From Kmv42 sp040757455 (GTDB taxonomy: Bacteria; Nitrospirota; Thermodesulfovibrionia; Thermodesulfovibrionales; SM23-35), in the NCBI GenBank assembly GCA_040757455.1, contig JBFLXE010000089.1, positions 1-11,020 of the forward strand: a stretch of 11,020 bases of DNA, read 5' to 3'. A model generated the notes under the pieces. The model was not told where the DNA came from and did no database searches. It saw only the letters and a list, made by a program, of their open reading frames with translations. The position numbers and the translations under genes are program-made. Each line of letters begins with the position of its first letter. Within the stretch, counting starts at the first letter, position 1. Below, in pieces: positions 1-5,541 of this stretch.

Positions 1-207
1 GAGGTGTAGAAGGGCTTATAGTGAGACAAAAATGACAGTGACGTGCAAGGAAAAACATTTTTCTATTCTGGTGGCGGCTTACCTCTTGAAATCGCAGCTT
101 GAAAAAAGTTATTTCTCGAATCCCTTTCATACTAAATTGAGCTTGACTTTTAAGGTAAATAAAGTATAAATATTAAAATCTAAAGTATTTTGAAAGGAAG
201 AAGCTTT
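1..207. other. Leader/intergenic region upstream of the fmdB-like gene
   Basis: No convincing gene is seen here. One + strand frame is open from base 2 to about 170, but its translation has no recognisable motif and it overlaps the candidate promoter at 143-170. It could be the tail of an upstream gene cut off by the window edge. The last 70 bases are AT-rich and hold the promoter and ribosome binding site for the zinc-ribbon gene. Confidence 0.5.
143..170 (+). promoter_or_regulatory. Candidate sigma70-type promoter of the fmdB-like gene
   Basis: TTGACT at 143-148 and TATAAA at 165-170 are separated by 16 bp, close to the housekeeping consensus. They lie about 40 bp upstream of the ATG at 208. 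Transcription would begin near 177. This is a sequence match only, in AT-rich DNA where chance matches are common. Confidence 0.5.
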
Positions 208-444
208 ATGCCTATTTACGAATTTCGCTGTCTCCGCTGTGGACATACCTTCGAGCTTCTAAAACTTAAAAAAGGTGACGAAGAAATAGAGATGAAATGT
301 CCGGAATGTGGGCATAAAAAGGTCGAACGAGCCTTGAGCAGGGTAGGGGTTATTAAGTCTCGCAGCGGGGGGGCCACCCGCACCATTAAAGAATGCGGTG
401 GTAGCACCTGTGCTACTATCGAGGTGCCTGGTCATAAAAAATAA
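208..444 (+). CDS. FmdB-family zinc-ribbon protein (78 aa)
   Basis: This is a small cytoplasmic putative regulatory protein of the FmdB/CxxC_CxxC_SSSS zinc-ribbon family. It opens with the family signature MPIYEFRC. Two CxxC knuckles, C8/C11 and C31/C34, would bind one zinc. The rest is a basic, glycine-rich tail with two further cysteines. The ATG at 208 is preferred over the upstream TTG at 190 because GAAAGGAAG at 192-200 is a well-spaced ribosome binding site and the family begins exactly at MPIYEF. It is separated from ycaO by about 290 bp of repeat-rich DNA, so co-transcription is uncertain. Family members are frequently found near anaerobic metabolism genes, but the biochemical role is not established. 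Family assignment is firm; any role in sulfur metabolism is inference from context. Confidence 0.88.
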   Translation: MPIYEFRCLRCGHTFELLKLKKGDEEIEMKCPECGHKKVERALSRVGVIKSRSGGATRTIKECGGSTCATIEVPGHKK

Positions 445-738
445 CCTGCTGCCATAGGATCACTGTTGCAGACCCTGGCAGCGATAAAGTAAGTGCTGCA
501 AAAAGTTAATGCTATTATACTGTCCCTCTTCTGTCGGGGATCGACCTGAAATCCTTCCGATTCACTGTCATTCTGGCTTGTCCGCGAGGCTCACGGCGGA
601 CTTGTCCGGAATCTATCTTCCAGAAGGAACAGGAATGACAGAAACAGGAGAGGATTTCCAATCCGCCTTAGGCGGAGGAATGACATCATATAAAAGTAGC
701 AGAGAAGCTGAAGGTAACTAAAGAAAGGAGCAGATTCA
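445..738. other. Intergenic region filled by dispersed-repeat DNA
   Basis: This 294-bp stretch holds no gene I can support. It contains a weak extended -10-like sequence (TGcTATTAT, 510-518) with no good -35 and a block of inverted-repeat DNA (566-691). It ends with the ycaO ribosome binding site AAGGAG at 725-730, 8 bases before the ATG. A 70-codon open frame (509-721) is only repeat sequence read through. Confidence 0.6.
566..691. repeat. Dispersed intergenic repeat (TGTCATTC-type) with hairpins
   Basis: TGTCATTC at 566-573 is repeated inverted as GAATGACA at 633-640, and a further GAATGACA-like copy follows at 677-684. Inside are short palindromes, including TCCGC/GCGGA (581-600) and the perfect TCCGCCTTAGGCGGA at 662-676. 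The wording (TGTCATTC, a GC hairpin, GGAATCTATC, GGAATGACA) resembles a non-coding repeat family common in Desulfobacterota and Nitrospirota genomes, as far as I remember. Copy number cannot be judged from this window. Confidence 0.6.
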
Positions 739-2466
739 ATGATTTATACAATCGGGCTAAATCGAGGGATAGTTTTTGACCTCCTTTCTATTACGCCAAG
801 CAAGGAAATGACCGTTAAAGAAATTATTGAATATCTTCGGTCTCGTCCAAACGATAAATTTATGTACAAGTATCTAATAAGCCGGTTAGAAGAATTCGAT
901 GAGGAAGAACTTGATGAATTAATTGAGAAAGCTAAAAAGGCAGATGATTTTTCGTTATTGGCATTACTTTACGAAACGTGCATTTCATACAATGAATTTT
1001 ATAGTCTGAGAAAGAAATTTGATGATATAGATATTCACCTGTTAGCTGTGCATACCCCGTTGATTTATATAAGATGGTCTCTGGATAAAAATCTCGAATC
1101 CCGTCTTTTTTGGATGGATATGTTTTCGAGAAATAAATACCATCATATGGACCTATCACCCTTCAAATCCACCAATTTTCCCATCCCATTTGATTCAAGT
1201 AGCCTCAATGAAGGGAGAATAGGTCATGTAAAAGATATATATTCAAGATCGGATGACAAATCTTTTGATACTGGAACATCGATAAGAATTGTAGAACCAA
1301 AAGAGACCATAGATAGAATCCTGGATAATCCGCTGATCCGAAACTTACTGCTCGAAGATGAAATAAAGGTAGAATGGAGCGTTAGTCCTTATGCCTTTAT
1401 AAGAAGATGGAAAGTTAACATAGAGGTGTCTGTTGGAAGAAATAACTGGATACTTAAAGGTGCATTGCGAGAGTATGGAAAAGGTCTCACAGAAGATGAG
1501 GCAAGGGCATCTGTCTTAATGGAGATAATAGAGAGATATTCAGCATTCGCAAATTTTTATAATGATCAATCCACTGGATATAAGAAAGAATACAGTCTCG
1601 TTAAAGCGAGATATAGCGAACTAACAGACAAAGGTTATAATGTGCTTGACCCAAACAGAATGAATCTTGAAGTTCCTTATGAAGATCAAGAGCTATACTG
1701 GATTACTGCAGAAGAACTTGTTAGAGGCGGCTGCCGTGAGATTTATATACCGGCACAATTTGCCTTTCTTATTTCCTCAGGCAATTTTGATGAGATCGAG
1801 CTCTACAGTCAGGGCACCACATCAAATGGGCTGGCATCAGGGAACACAATGGAGGAAGCCAAACTGTGCGCTTTATTAGAATATATAGAAAGAGATTCTG
1901 AGAAGGTTATGCTTTTTTCTCCTGATAGGCATTTTTTATTGGAAGCTGAGGATCCCATTATAAATAAGACCCTAAATACGTGGAAGAAAAAGGGTGTTCA
2001 TATACAATTTTTGGATATAACCTCTGAAATTGGAGTTCCATGTTACAAGGCTTTTTTTATCCATACCAAGGGTGGATTTTCAAGGGGGTGGGGTGCGCAT
2101 CTGGACGGGAAGATTGCCATAAACAGGGCATTATGTGAATTAACATCCCCCTACTTTCTCTCCGGCGATTATGCAACAAAACCCTTAACAGAAGAAGTTC
2201 CGAGGACAATAAAGTATGAAGAGCTTCCAAACTATTCCACAGGAAATGTAAATAATGATTTATTGATATTAGAGAAATTTTTAATAATGAACGGTTTGAA
2301 CCCCATTTATGTAAATCTGACTAAAAAAGACTTAGACATTCCTGCTGTGAGAGCGATAATACCCGGGATGGAGATGTTACCTGACCTAGATAAATACTCA
2401 AATTTCAGCGAGAGACAATTCAGGGATTATTTAAGAATCATGAATGCAGGCTCAATTAAGAAATGA
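739..2466 (+). CDS. YcaO-domain protein with unrecognised N-terminal half (575 aa)
   Basis: YcaO proteins use ATP to phosphorylate a backbone amide and so drive azoline, thioamide or amidine formation. The YcaO core starts near residue 180 (RIVEPKETIDRI). It shows the nucleotide/Mg signature SxxxExxER as S258-E262-E265-R266 after GKGLTEDEA, then N369, E373, E381 and E384-R385-D386. A late conserved stretch is VRAIIPGME (537-545). Residues 1-180 are acidic and helix-rich; I do not recognise a family. The C-terminus lacks the PxPxP ending typical of azoline-forming members, so a thioamide-type or unknown reaction is more likely. No TfuA partner or precursor peptide is visible. AAGGAG at 725-730 supports the ATG. 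The stop overlaps the dsrN start (ATGA at 2463-2466), implying translational coupling and a linked function. Family is firm; substrate is unknown. Confidence 0.9.
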   Translation: MIYTIGLNRGIVFDLLSITPSKEMTVKEIIEYLRSRPNDKFMYKYLISRLEEFDEEELDELIEKAKKADDFSLLALLYETCISYNEFYSLRKKFDDIDIHLLAVHTPLIYIRWSLDKNLESRLFWMDMFSRNKYHHMDLSPFKSTNFPIPFDSSSLNEGRIGHVKDIYSRSDDKSFDTGTSIRIVEPKETIDRILDNPLIRNLLLEDEIKVEWSVSPYAFIRRWKVNIEVSVGRNNWILKGALREYGKGLTEDEARASVLMEIIERYSAFANFYNDQSTGYKKEYSLVKARYSELTDKGYNVLDPNRMNLEVPYEDQELYWITAEELVRGGCREIYIPAQFAFLISSGNFDEIELYSQGTTSNGLASGNTMEEAKLCALLEYIERDSEKVMLFSPDRHFLLEAEDPIINKTLNTWKKKGVHIQFLDITSEIGVPCYKAFFIHTKGGFSRGWGAHLDGKIAINRALCELTSPYFLSGDYATKPLTEEVPRTIKYEELPNYSTGNVNNDLLILEKFLIMNGLNPIYVNLTKKDLDIPAVRAIIPGMEMLPDLDKYSNFSERQFRDYLRIMNAGSIKK

Positions 2467-4115
2467 TCTATTGTCCTAGGCTTACTATTGCAGGACTTGG
2501 CGGCGATAGTGGCAAGACAGTTGTCAGCGTGGGTCTGTGCCGGGCCTGGCAGGAAAAAAGATTTAAAGTCATTCCCTTCAAAAAAGGCCCTGATTATATT
2601 GATATGGGATGGTTGAGTCTGGGGGCGAGCCATCCGTGTTATAATCTCGACCTATTTCTGATGAAAAAGGATCAGGTACTTTTTTCATTTGGTATTCATA
2701 CCCAACAGGCAGATATAGCTCTTATTGAAGGAAATCGCGGGCTTTATGATGGTTTGGATGTGGCGGGGAGTGTAAGCACTGCAGAGCTGGCAAAGCTTCT
2801 TAAGTCTCCAGTTGTCCTCATTGCAGACTGCACAAAAGTTACACGTACCATCGCTGCCTTAGTGCTCGGTTGTCAAAGTCTTGACCCGGATGTGCGAATT
2901 AGAGGAGTGATTCTAAATAGATTAGCGAATCCCCGTCAGGAGGCTGTAATTCGCAAAAGTATAGAACATTATTGCCGTTTACCTGTTGTTGGAGCCATTC
3001 CCAGACTAAAAGATATTACCTTCCCGGGCAGACATCTTGGCTTAGTGCCTCCCCAGGAACATCCTATGGCCGAGGAGGCAATAAATACAGCGTCTCATAT
3101 AGTTGAAAAATACCTTGACCTGGAGAAATTATGGGAGATTGCCCAAGAAGCACAACCGTTATTAGTCAATAGTCAACAGTCATCAAAGCAGTCATTGGTC
3201 AATAGTCATTCGTCATTGGTAAAGCCCAGTGACCAATGTCCAGTGACCGATGACCAAAAGAATGACCAATGTCCAATGATCGATGACCAACTTAGAATCG
3301 GAGTAATCCGGGATTCAGCCTTTCAATTTTACTATCCAGAAAACTTAGAGACTTTAAAAAGGACAGGAGCACAATTAATTGAATTCAGCGCCTTAACAGA
3401 TAACTTACCATCTGATCTTGGTGCCCTCTATATCGGAGGTGGTTTCCCTGAAACCCATGCGGCAGCTTTGGCCGCCAATGAAACATTAAGGCATGATATT
3501 AAAAAAGCCGCTGAAAAAGGTTTGCCTATTTATGCTGAATGCGGTGGTTTGATGTACCTCGGTGAAAAACTGATCTGGGAAGGAAAGAATTACCCAATGG
3601 CAGGCGTTTTACCAATCATAGTTGGAGTTAGTAAGAAGCCAGAAGGCCATGGTTACAGTATCGCAGAGGTTAGGGCTTCCAATCCTTTCTTCAACATTGG
3701 ACAGATCTTACGTGGGCACGAATTTCATTATTCACACGTCCTCAATGTGGACGAAATCCTTCAGCTGACAAAAGATAATGAGAATAATCCCGAATCCCCG
3801 GATAATCCCCCCATCCCCCCTTTAATAAAGGGAGGTAAGGGGGGATTTGGAGTAGAGGGGGATTTTAAAGGCGGTGAGGTGAGATTTTCGGAACGAAAAG
3901 ATGGTATATATTTTGCCTTTAAAATGGAAATGGGAGCAGGGATACTAAATGGCATGGATGGTCTATGTTATAAAAATGTTCTTGCAACTTATACACACCT
4001 GCATGTATTAGGTGCAAGAGAATGGGTAGATGGAATTATCAATATAGCGGTGGTCTATGAGAAGCAACCACAATTTATTAAAAATAATTTTAGATTATAT
4101 AATAATTTAAAATAA
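2463..4115 (+). CDS. dsrN: DsrN: cobyrinate a,c-diamide synthase-like siroheme amidase (550 aa)
   Basis: The CbiA/CobB family makes glutamine-dependent, ATP-driven amidations of tetrapyrrole carboxylates. In dsr loci the homologue DsrN is held to amidate siroheme for DsrAB. The N-terminal ATPase domain (about 1-225) has a deviant P-loop, GLGGDSGKTVVS (11-22), then KKGPDYID (40-47) and EGNRGLYDG (89-97). The C-terminal class-I glutamine amidotransferase domain (about 277-530) has nucleophile C360 in AECGGLMYL, GHEFHYS (418-424) and THLH (511-514), which supplies the likely catalytic histidine. At 550 aa it is longer than usual. The excess is explained by two repeat-derived in-frame inserts: the interdomain linker (about residues 234-277) and a loop after GHEFHYS (about 443-470). 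It starts inside the ycaO stop codon. A cobalamin-pathway CbiA is the alternative, but the dsr context favours DsrN. Confidence 0.85.
   Translation: MIYCPRLTIAGLGGDSGKTVVSVGLCRAWQEKRFKVIPFKKGPDYIDMGWLSLGASHPCYNLDLFLMKKDQVLFSFGIHTQQADIALIEGNRGLYDGLDVAGSVSTAELAKLLKSPVVLIADCTKVTRTIAALVLGCQSLDPDVRIRGVILNRLANPRQEAVIRKSIEHYCRLPVVGAIPRLKDITFPGRHLGLVPPQEHPMAEEAINTASHIVEKYLDLEKLWEIAQEAQPLLVNSQQSSKQSLVNSHSSLVKPSDQCPVTDDQKNDQCPMIDDQLRIGVIRDSAFQFYYPENLETLKRTGAQLIEFSALTDNLPSDLGALYIGGGFPETHAAALAANETLRHDIKKAAEKGLPIYAECGGLMYLGEKLIWEGKNYPMAGVLPIIVGVSKKPEGHGYSIAEVRASNPFFNIGQILRGHEFHYSHVLNVDEILQLTKDNENNPESPDNPPIPPLIKGGKGGFGVEGDFKGGEVRFSERKDGIYFAFKMEMGAGILNGMDGLCYKNVLATYTHLHVLGAREWVDGIINIAVVYEKQPQFIKNNFRLYNNLK
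3164..3290. repeat. GTCATTGGTCA-type repeat array in frame inside dsrN
   Basis: The left arm (3164-3220) repeats variants of AGTCAATAGTCA and GTCATTGGTC. The right arm (3229-3290) carries the same words inverted (GACCAATGTC, GATGACCAA), so the segment is an imperfect inverted repeat. It encodes the low-complexity linker of DsrN (about residues 234-277, rich in Q, S, N and D) without a stop or frameshift. Similar AGTCATTGGTCA strings occur as intergenic dispersed repeats in other bacteria, from memory. Confidence 0.75.
3804..3874. repeat. CCCCCTTTAATAAAGGG palindromic repeat in frame inside dsrN
   Basis: AATCCCCCC at 3804-3812 pairs with GGGGGGATT at 3839-3847, and CCCTTT at 3818-3823 pairs with AAAGGG at 3827-3832 around a 3-base loop. 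A further GGGGGATTTTAAAGG arm follows at 3857-3871. It encodes a peptide beginning NPPIPPLIKGGKGGFG, a reading typical of this widespread palindromic repeat type. It sits within the DsrN amidotransferase domain between GHEFHYS and the FAFKMEMG segment. Confidence 0.75.
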
Positions 4116-4260
4116 AAGTTGACTTTTCTTGACTTCTGATGGGACAATATTATCCGTTTCGCTTTCGCAGGTAAAAAATTTATTTATTCATTTTTTATTT
4201 GAATTATTTTCAGCATTATTTCATTTTCTGTAGTCTATACTGCACAAGGTATTTTTAATC

Positions 4261-4290
4261 TTGAAAAGATTCACAAAAGTGTGGTAGTAT
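4261..4290 (+). promoter_or_regulatory. Candidate sigma70-type promoter of dsrC
   Basis: TTGAAA at 4261-4266 and TAGTAT at 4285-4290 are separated by 18 bp, which would place the start near 4297 and give a leader of about 50 nt. Other -10-like words occur nearby (TATACT at 4236-4241) but without a matching -35. Sequence match only. Confidence 0.45.
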
Positions 4291-4294
4291 TTGG

Positions 4295-4310
4295 TGGAAA
4301 TTTCTTTCCA
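4295..4310 (+). promoter_or_regulatory. Short hairpin at the predicted 5' end of the dsrC mRNA
   Basis: TGGAAA (4295-4300) and TTTCCA (4305-4310) form a perfect 6-bp stem with a TTTC loop. It lies at the predicted transcription start, so it could stabilise the 5' end of the message or mark a DNA-binding palindrome. The stem is short and may be fortuitous. Confidence 0.3.
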
Positions 4311-4346
4311 TCAAAAAATATTTTACATAAAAAAAGGAGGTTTCGT

Positions 4347-4682
4347 ATGGGAAAGTGGCTATATCAGGGAAAAGAATATGACATGGATGAGGACGGTTAT
4401 CTCCAGGACTGGCAGGCCTGGGAAGAAGGAATGGCACCGGAACTCGCTAAGATTGAGGGAGTTACCCTTGATGACCGGCACTGGGAAATAATCAAGTGGT
4501 TAAGAGAATATTACATAAAATATCAGATTGCACCACCTATTAAGATGCTTGTTAAGGAAATGGGCAAACTGTTCGGTCCGGACAAGGCAAATACGAAGTA
4601 TCTCTACGAGCTCTTCCCAGGAGGACCTGCAAAACAGGCATGTAAATTCGCCGGACTTCCAAAACCTACAGGCTGCGTGTAA
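4347..4682 (+). CDS. dsrC: DsrC sulfur-carrier protein (111 aa)
   Basis: DsrC is the cytoplasmic partner of DsrAB. It receives the sulfur as a trisulfide linking its two C-terminal cysteines, and the trisulfide is then reduced through DsrMKJOP. This is a true DsrC and not merely a TusE/RspA paralogue, because both redox cysteines are present with the canonical CX10C spacing: C99 in KQACKFAGLP and the penultimate C110 in PTGCV. The family body is recognisable (DEDGYLQDWQAWEEG, and the LFPGGPAKQAC arm). The ATG at 4347 is chosen over upstream in-frame starts because AAGGAGG at 4334-4340 precedes it and DsrC proteins begin this way. It has its own leader and promoter and is separated from dsrM by a repeat-bearing spacer and one gene, consistent with DsrC often being expressed above its neighbours. 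Confidence 0.97.
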   Translation: MGKWLYQGKEYDMDEDGYLQDWQAWEEGMAPELAKIEGVTLDDRHWEIIKWLREYYIKYQIAPPIKMLVKEMGKLFGPDKANTKYLYELFPGGPAKQACKFAGLPKPTGCV

Positions 4683-4712
4683 GACGCAGACGAGGGTCAC
4701 GTGTCGTCGTCT
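4673..4712 (+). terminator. Hairpins spanning the dsrC stop codon and 3' end
   Basis: CTGCGT (4673-4678) and ACGCAG (4684-4689) form a perfect 6-bp stem whose 5-base loop contains the TAA stop (4680-4682). An overlapping alternative pairs AGACGA (4688-4693) with TCGTCT (4707-4712). No T-run follows, so this is not a classical intrinsic terminator. It could protect the dsrC 3' end or reduce read-through into downstream genes. Confidence 0.35.
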
Positions 4713-4970
4713 CCTGTCGTTCCTGCGGAGGCAGGTTGTTGCAAAATGGCATTACAAGGAAAAAGGTCATGCTGAATTTATTTCGGCATCTAATTAAATT
4801 AGTATGTTAGGGAACCCTAACGAGTTCGGGATGAAAAAAATAGGGTTTTGCAACAGCCTGTTTCGCGAGAACGAATAAGGTAAAGGTGCAAACTTTATTT
4901 TGTCTTTTTATAACCAAAAGCCGAGTAGATGAACAGTCGGTTTAAAGTCTTTAATAACGGCGAGTAAGAT
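4683..4970. other. Spacer between dsrC and the RsbRD-N gene
   Basis: This 288-bp region holds no gene. The first half contains the post-dsrC hairpins and a MITE-like inverted-repeat element (4732-4860). The remaining 110 bp is AT-rich leader for the next gene, with no ribosome binding site better than GGCGAG (4959-4964) and no promoter I would defend. Confidence 0.5.
4732..4860. mobile_element. MITE-like 129-bp non-coding element with 15-bp inverted ends
   Basis: CAGGTTGTTGCAAAA at 4732-4746 is the inverse of TTTTGCAACAGCCTG at 4846-4860, with 14 of 15 positions matching. The interior contains an imperfect hairpin (ATGCTGAA/TTCGGCAT, 4769-4789) and a CCCTAA/TTCGGG pair near 4815-4830, both resembling dispersed-repeat words. 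It has no coding capacity. It may be a non-autonomous transposable element or a composite of REP-like repeats. No clear target-site duplication was found. Confidence 0.55.
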
Positions 4971-5522
4971 GTGAGACTTGAAAATCTGCTTACGCATAAG
5001 AGATCCACTATTTTAAAGAAGTGGTTCGATGTGGTGATTAAGACCTACCCTCCCGAAACAGCACTCTTCCTTAAAAGTCAAAAGGACCATTTCGCAAATC
5101 CTGTAGGATCTACTATTATGCAGGGGATTGAGGATCTCTTCGGCGAACTCCTTCAGGGAATTAATTCTGAGAGGGTACCCACCTATCTCGACAATATCAT
5201 CAGGATAAGGGCTGTTCAGTCTTTTACGCCGTCCCAGGCCATCTCGTTCGTCTTTCTTCTGAAAAAGGTAATTAGAGAAGAGCTGGAAAAAGAGGTCATG
5301 GAAAATGGCCTCTCTGAAGAACTTTTGGCGTTGGAGTCTCGTATAGATGATCTTGCCCTTCTTGCATTTGATATATTCATGCAGTGCCGTGAGAAGATTT
5401 ACGAGCTCAAGGCAATGGAGTTGAATAATCAGACCTATTCCTTGCTAAAAAGGGCAAAGTTAATAATAGATTTGGAGGAGCAAGAAAGTTGTCCCAAAGG
5501 TGATAACAGTGAAAATTTATGA
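4971..5522 (+). CDS. Stand-alone RsbRD N-terminal-domain protein (183 aa)
   Basis: The sequence resembles the RsbRD_N domain (N-terminal part of RsbT co-antagonist RsbRD). It has the typical opening RLENLLTHKRSTILKKWFDVV, then TYPPETALFLKSQKDHFANPVGSTI (about residues 24-48) and a helical body. There is no STAS domain, so it is a single-domain form probably acting as a sensor or scaffold, not as a stressosome component. It is soluble, with no signal peptide or membrane segment. The start is GTG at 4971; the nearby ATG at 4969 is out of frame and meets a stop at once. GGCGAG at 4959-4964 is only a weak ribosome binding site, suggesting modest translation. It lies 19 bp upstream of dsrM and is likely co-transcribed with dsrMKJOP. 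A regulatory or assembly role for the Dsr complex is inferred from context only. Confidence 0.8.
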   Translation: MRLENLLTHKRSTILKKWFDVVIKTYPPETALFLKSQKDHFANPVGSTIMQGIEDLFGELLQGINSERVPTYLDNIIRIRAVQSFTPSQAISFVFLLKKVIREELEKEVMENGLSEELLALESRIDDLALLAFDIFMQCREKIYELKAMELNNQTYSLLKRAKLIIDLEEQESCPKGDNSENL

Positions 5523-5541
5523 AGAAATGAGGTGAAAATAT

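Larger units (their letters stand above)
4116..4346. other. AT-rich leader between dsrN and dsrC
   Basis: No gene is visible. The region is very AT-rich and shows no GC-rich hairpin with a T-run that would serve as a clear dsrN terminator. It contains the candidate dsrC promoter (4261-4290), a short hairpin (4295-4310) and the strong dsrC ribosome binding site AAGGAGG (4334-4340). The spacing implies that dsrC starts its own transcript. Confidence 0.55.

Noticed and set aside
2..170. Open + strand frame at the window start (about 55 codons)
   Set aside because: Its translation shows no recognisable motif, it overlaps a good promoter, and no start or ribosome binding site is visible. It could be a gene tail, but that cannot be supported.
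509..721. 70-codon + strand ORF in the spacer before ycaO
   Set aside because: It reads through inverted-repeat DNA and has no ribosome binding site or protein-like composition.
3164..3290. CRISPR-like array
   Set aside because: The repeated words are short, imperfect and in both orientations, with no uniform spacers, and the segment is in frame within dsrN.
3761..3955. Minus-strand ORF with PPLPPFIKGGMGG-like peptide
   Set aside because: This is the antisense reading of the palindromic repeat inside dsrN; the + strand frame is clearly the real gene.
4119..4157. Tandem TTGACT words as a promoter after dsrN
   Set aside because: Neither copy has a -10 hexamer at 16-18 bp; the nearest TATTAT is 13 or 23 bp away.
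4528..4797. 89-codon + strand ORF overlapping dsrC
   Set aside because: It is an out-of-frame shadow of dsrC continuing into the repeat element, Arg/Ser-rich with no motif.
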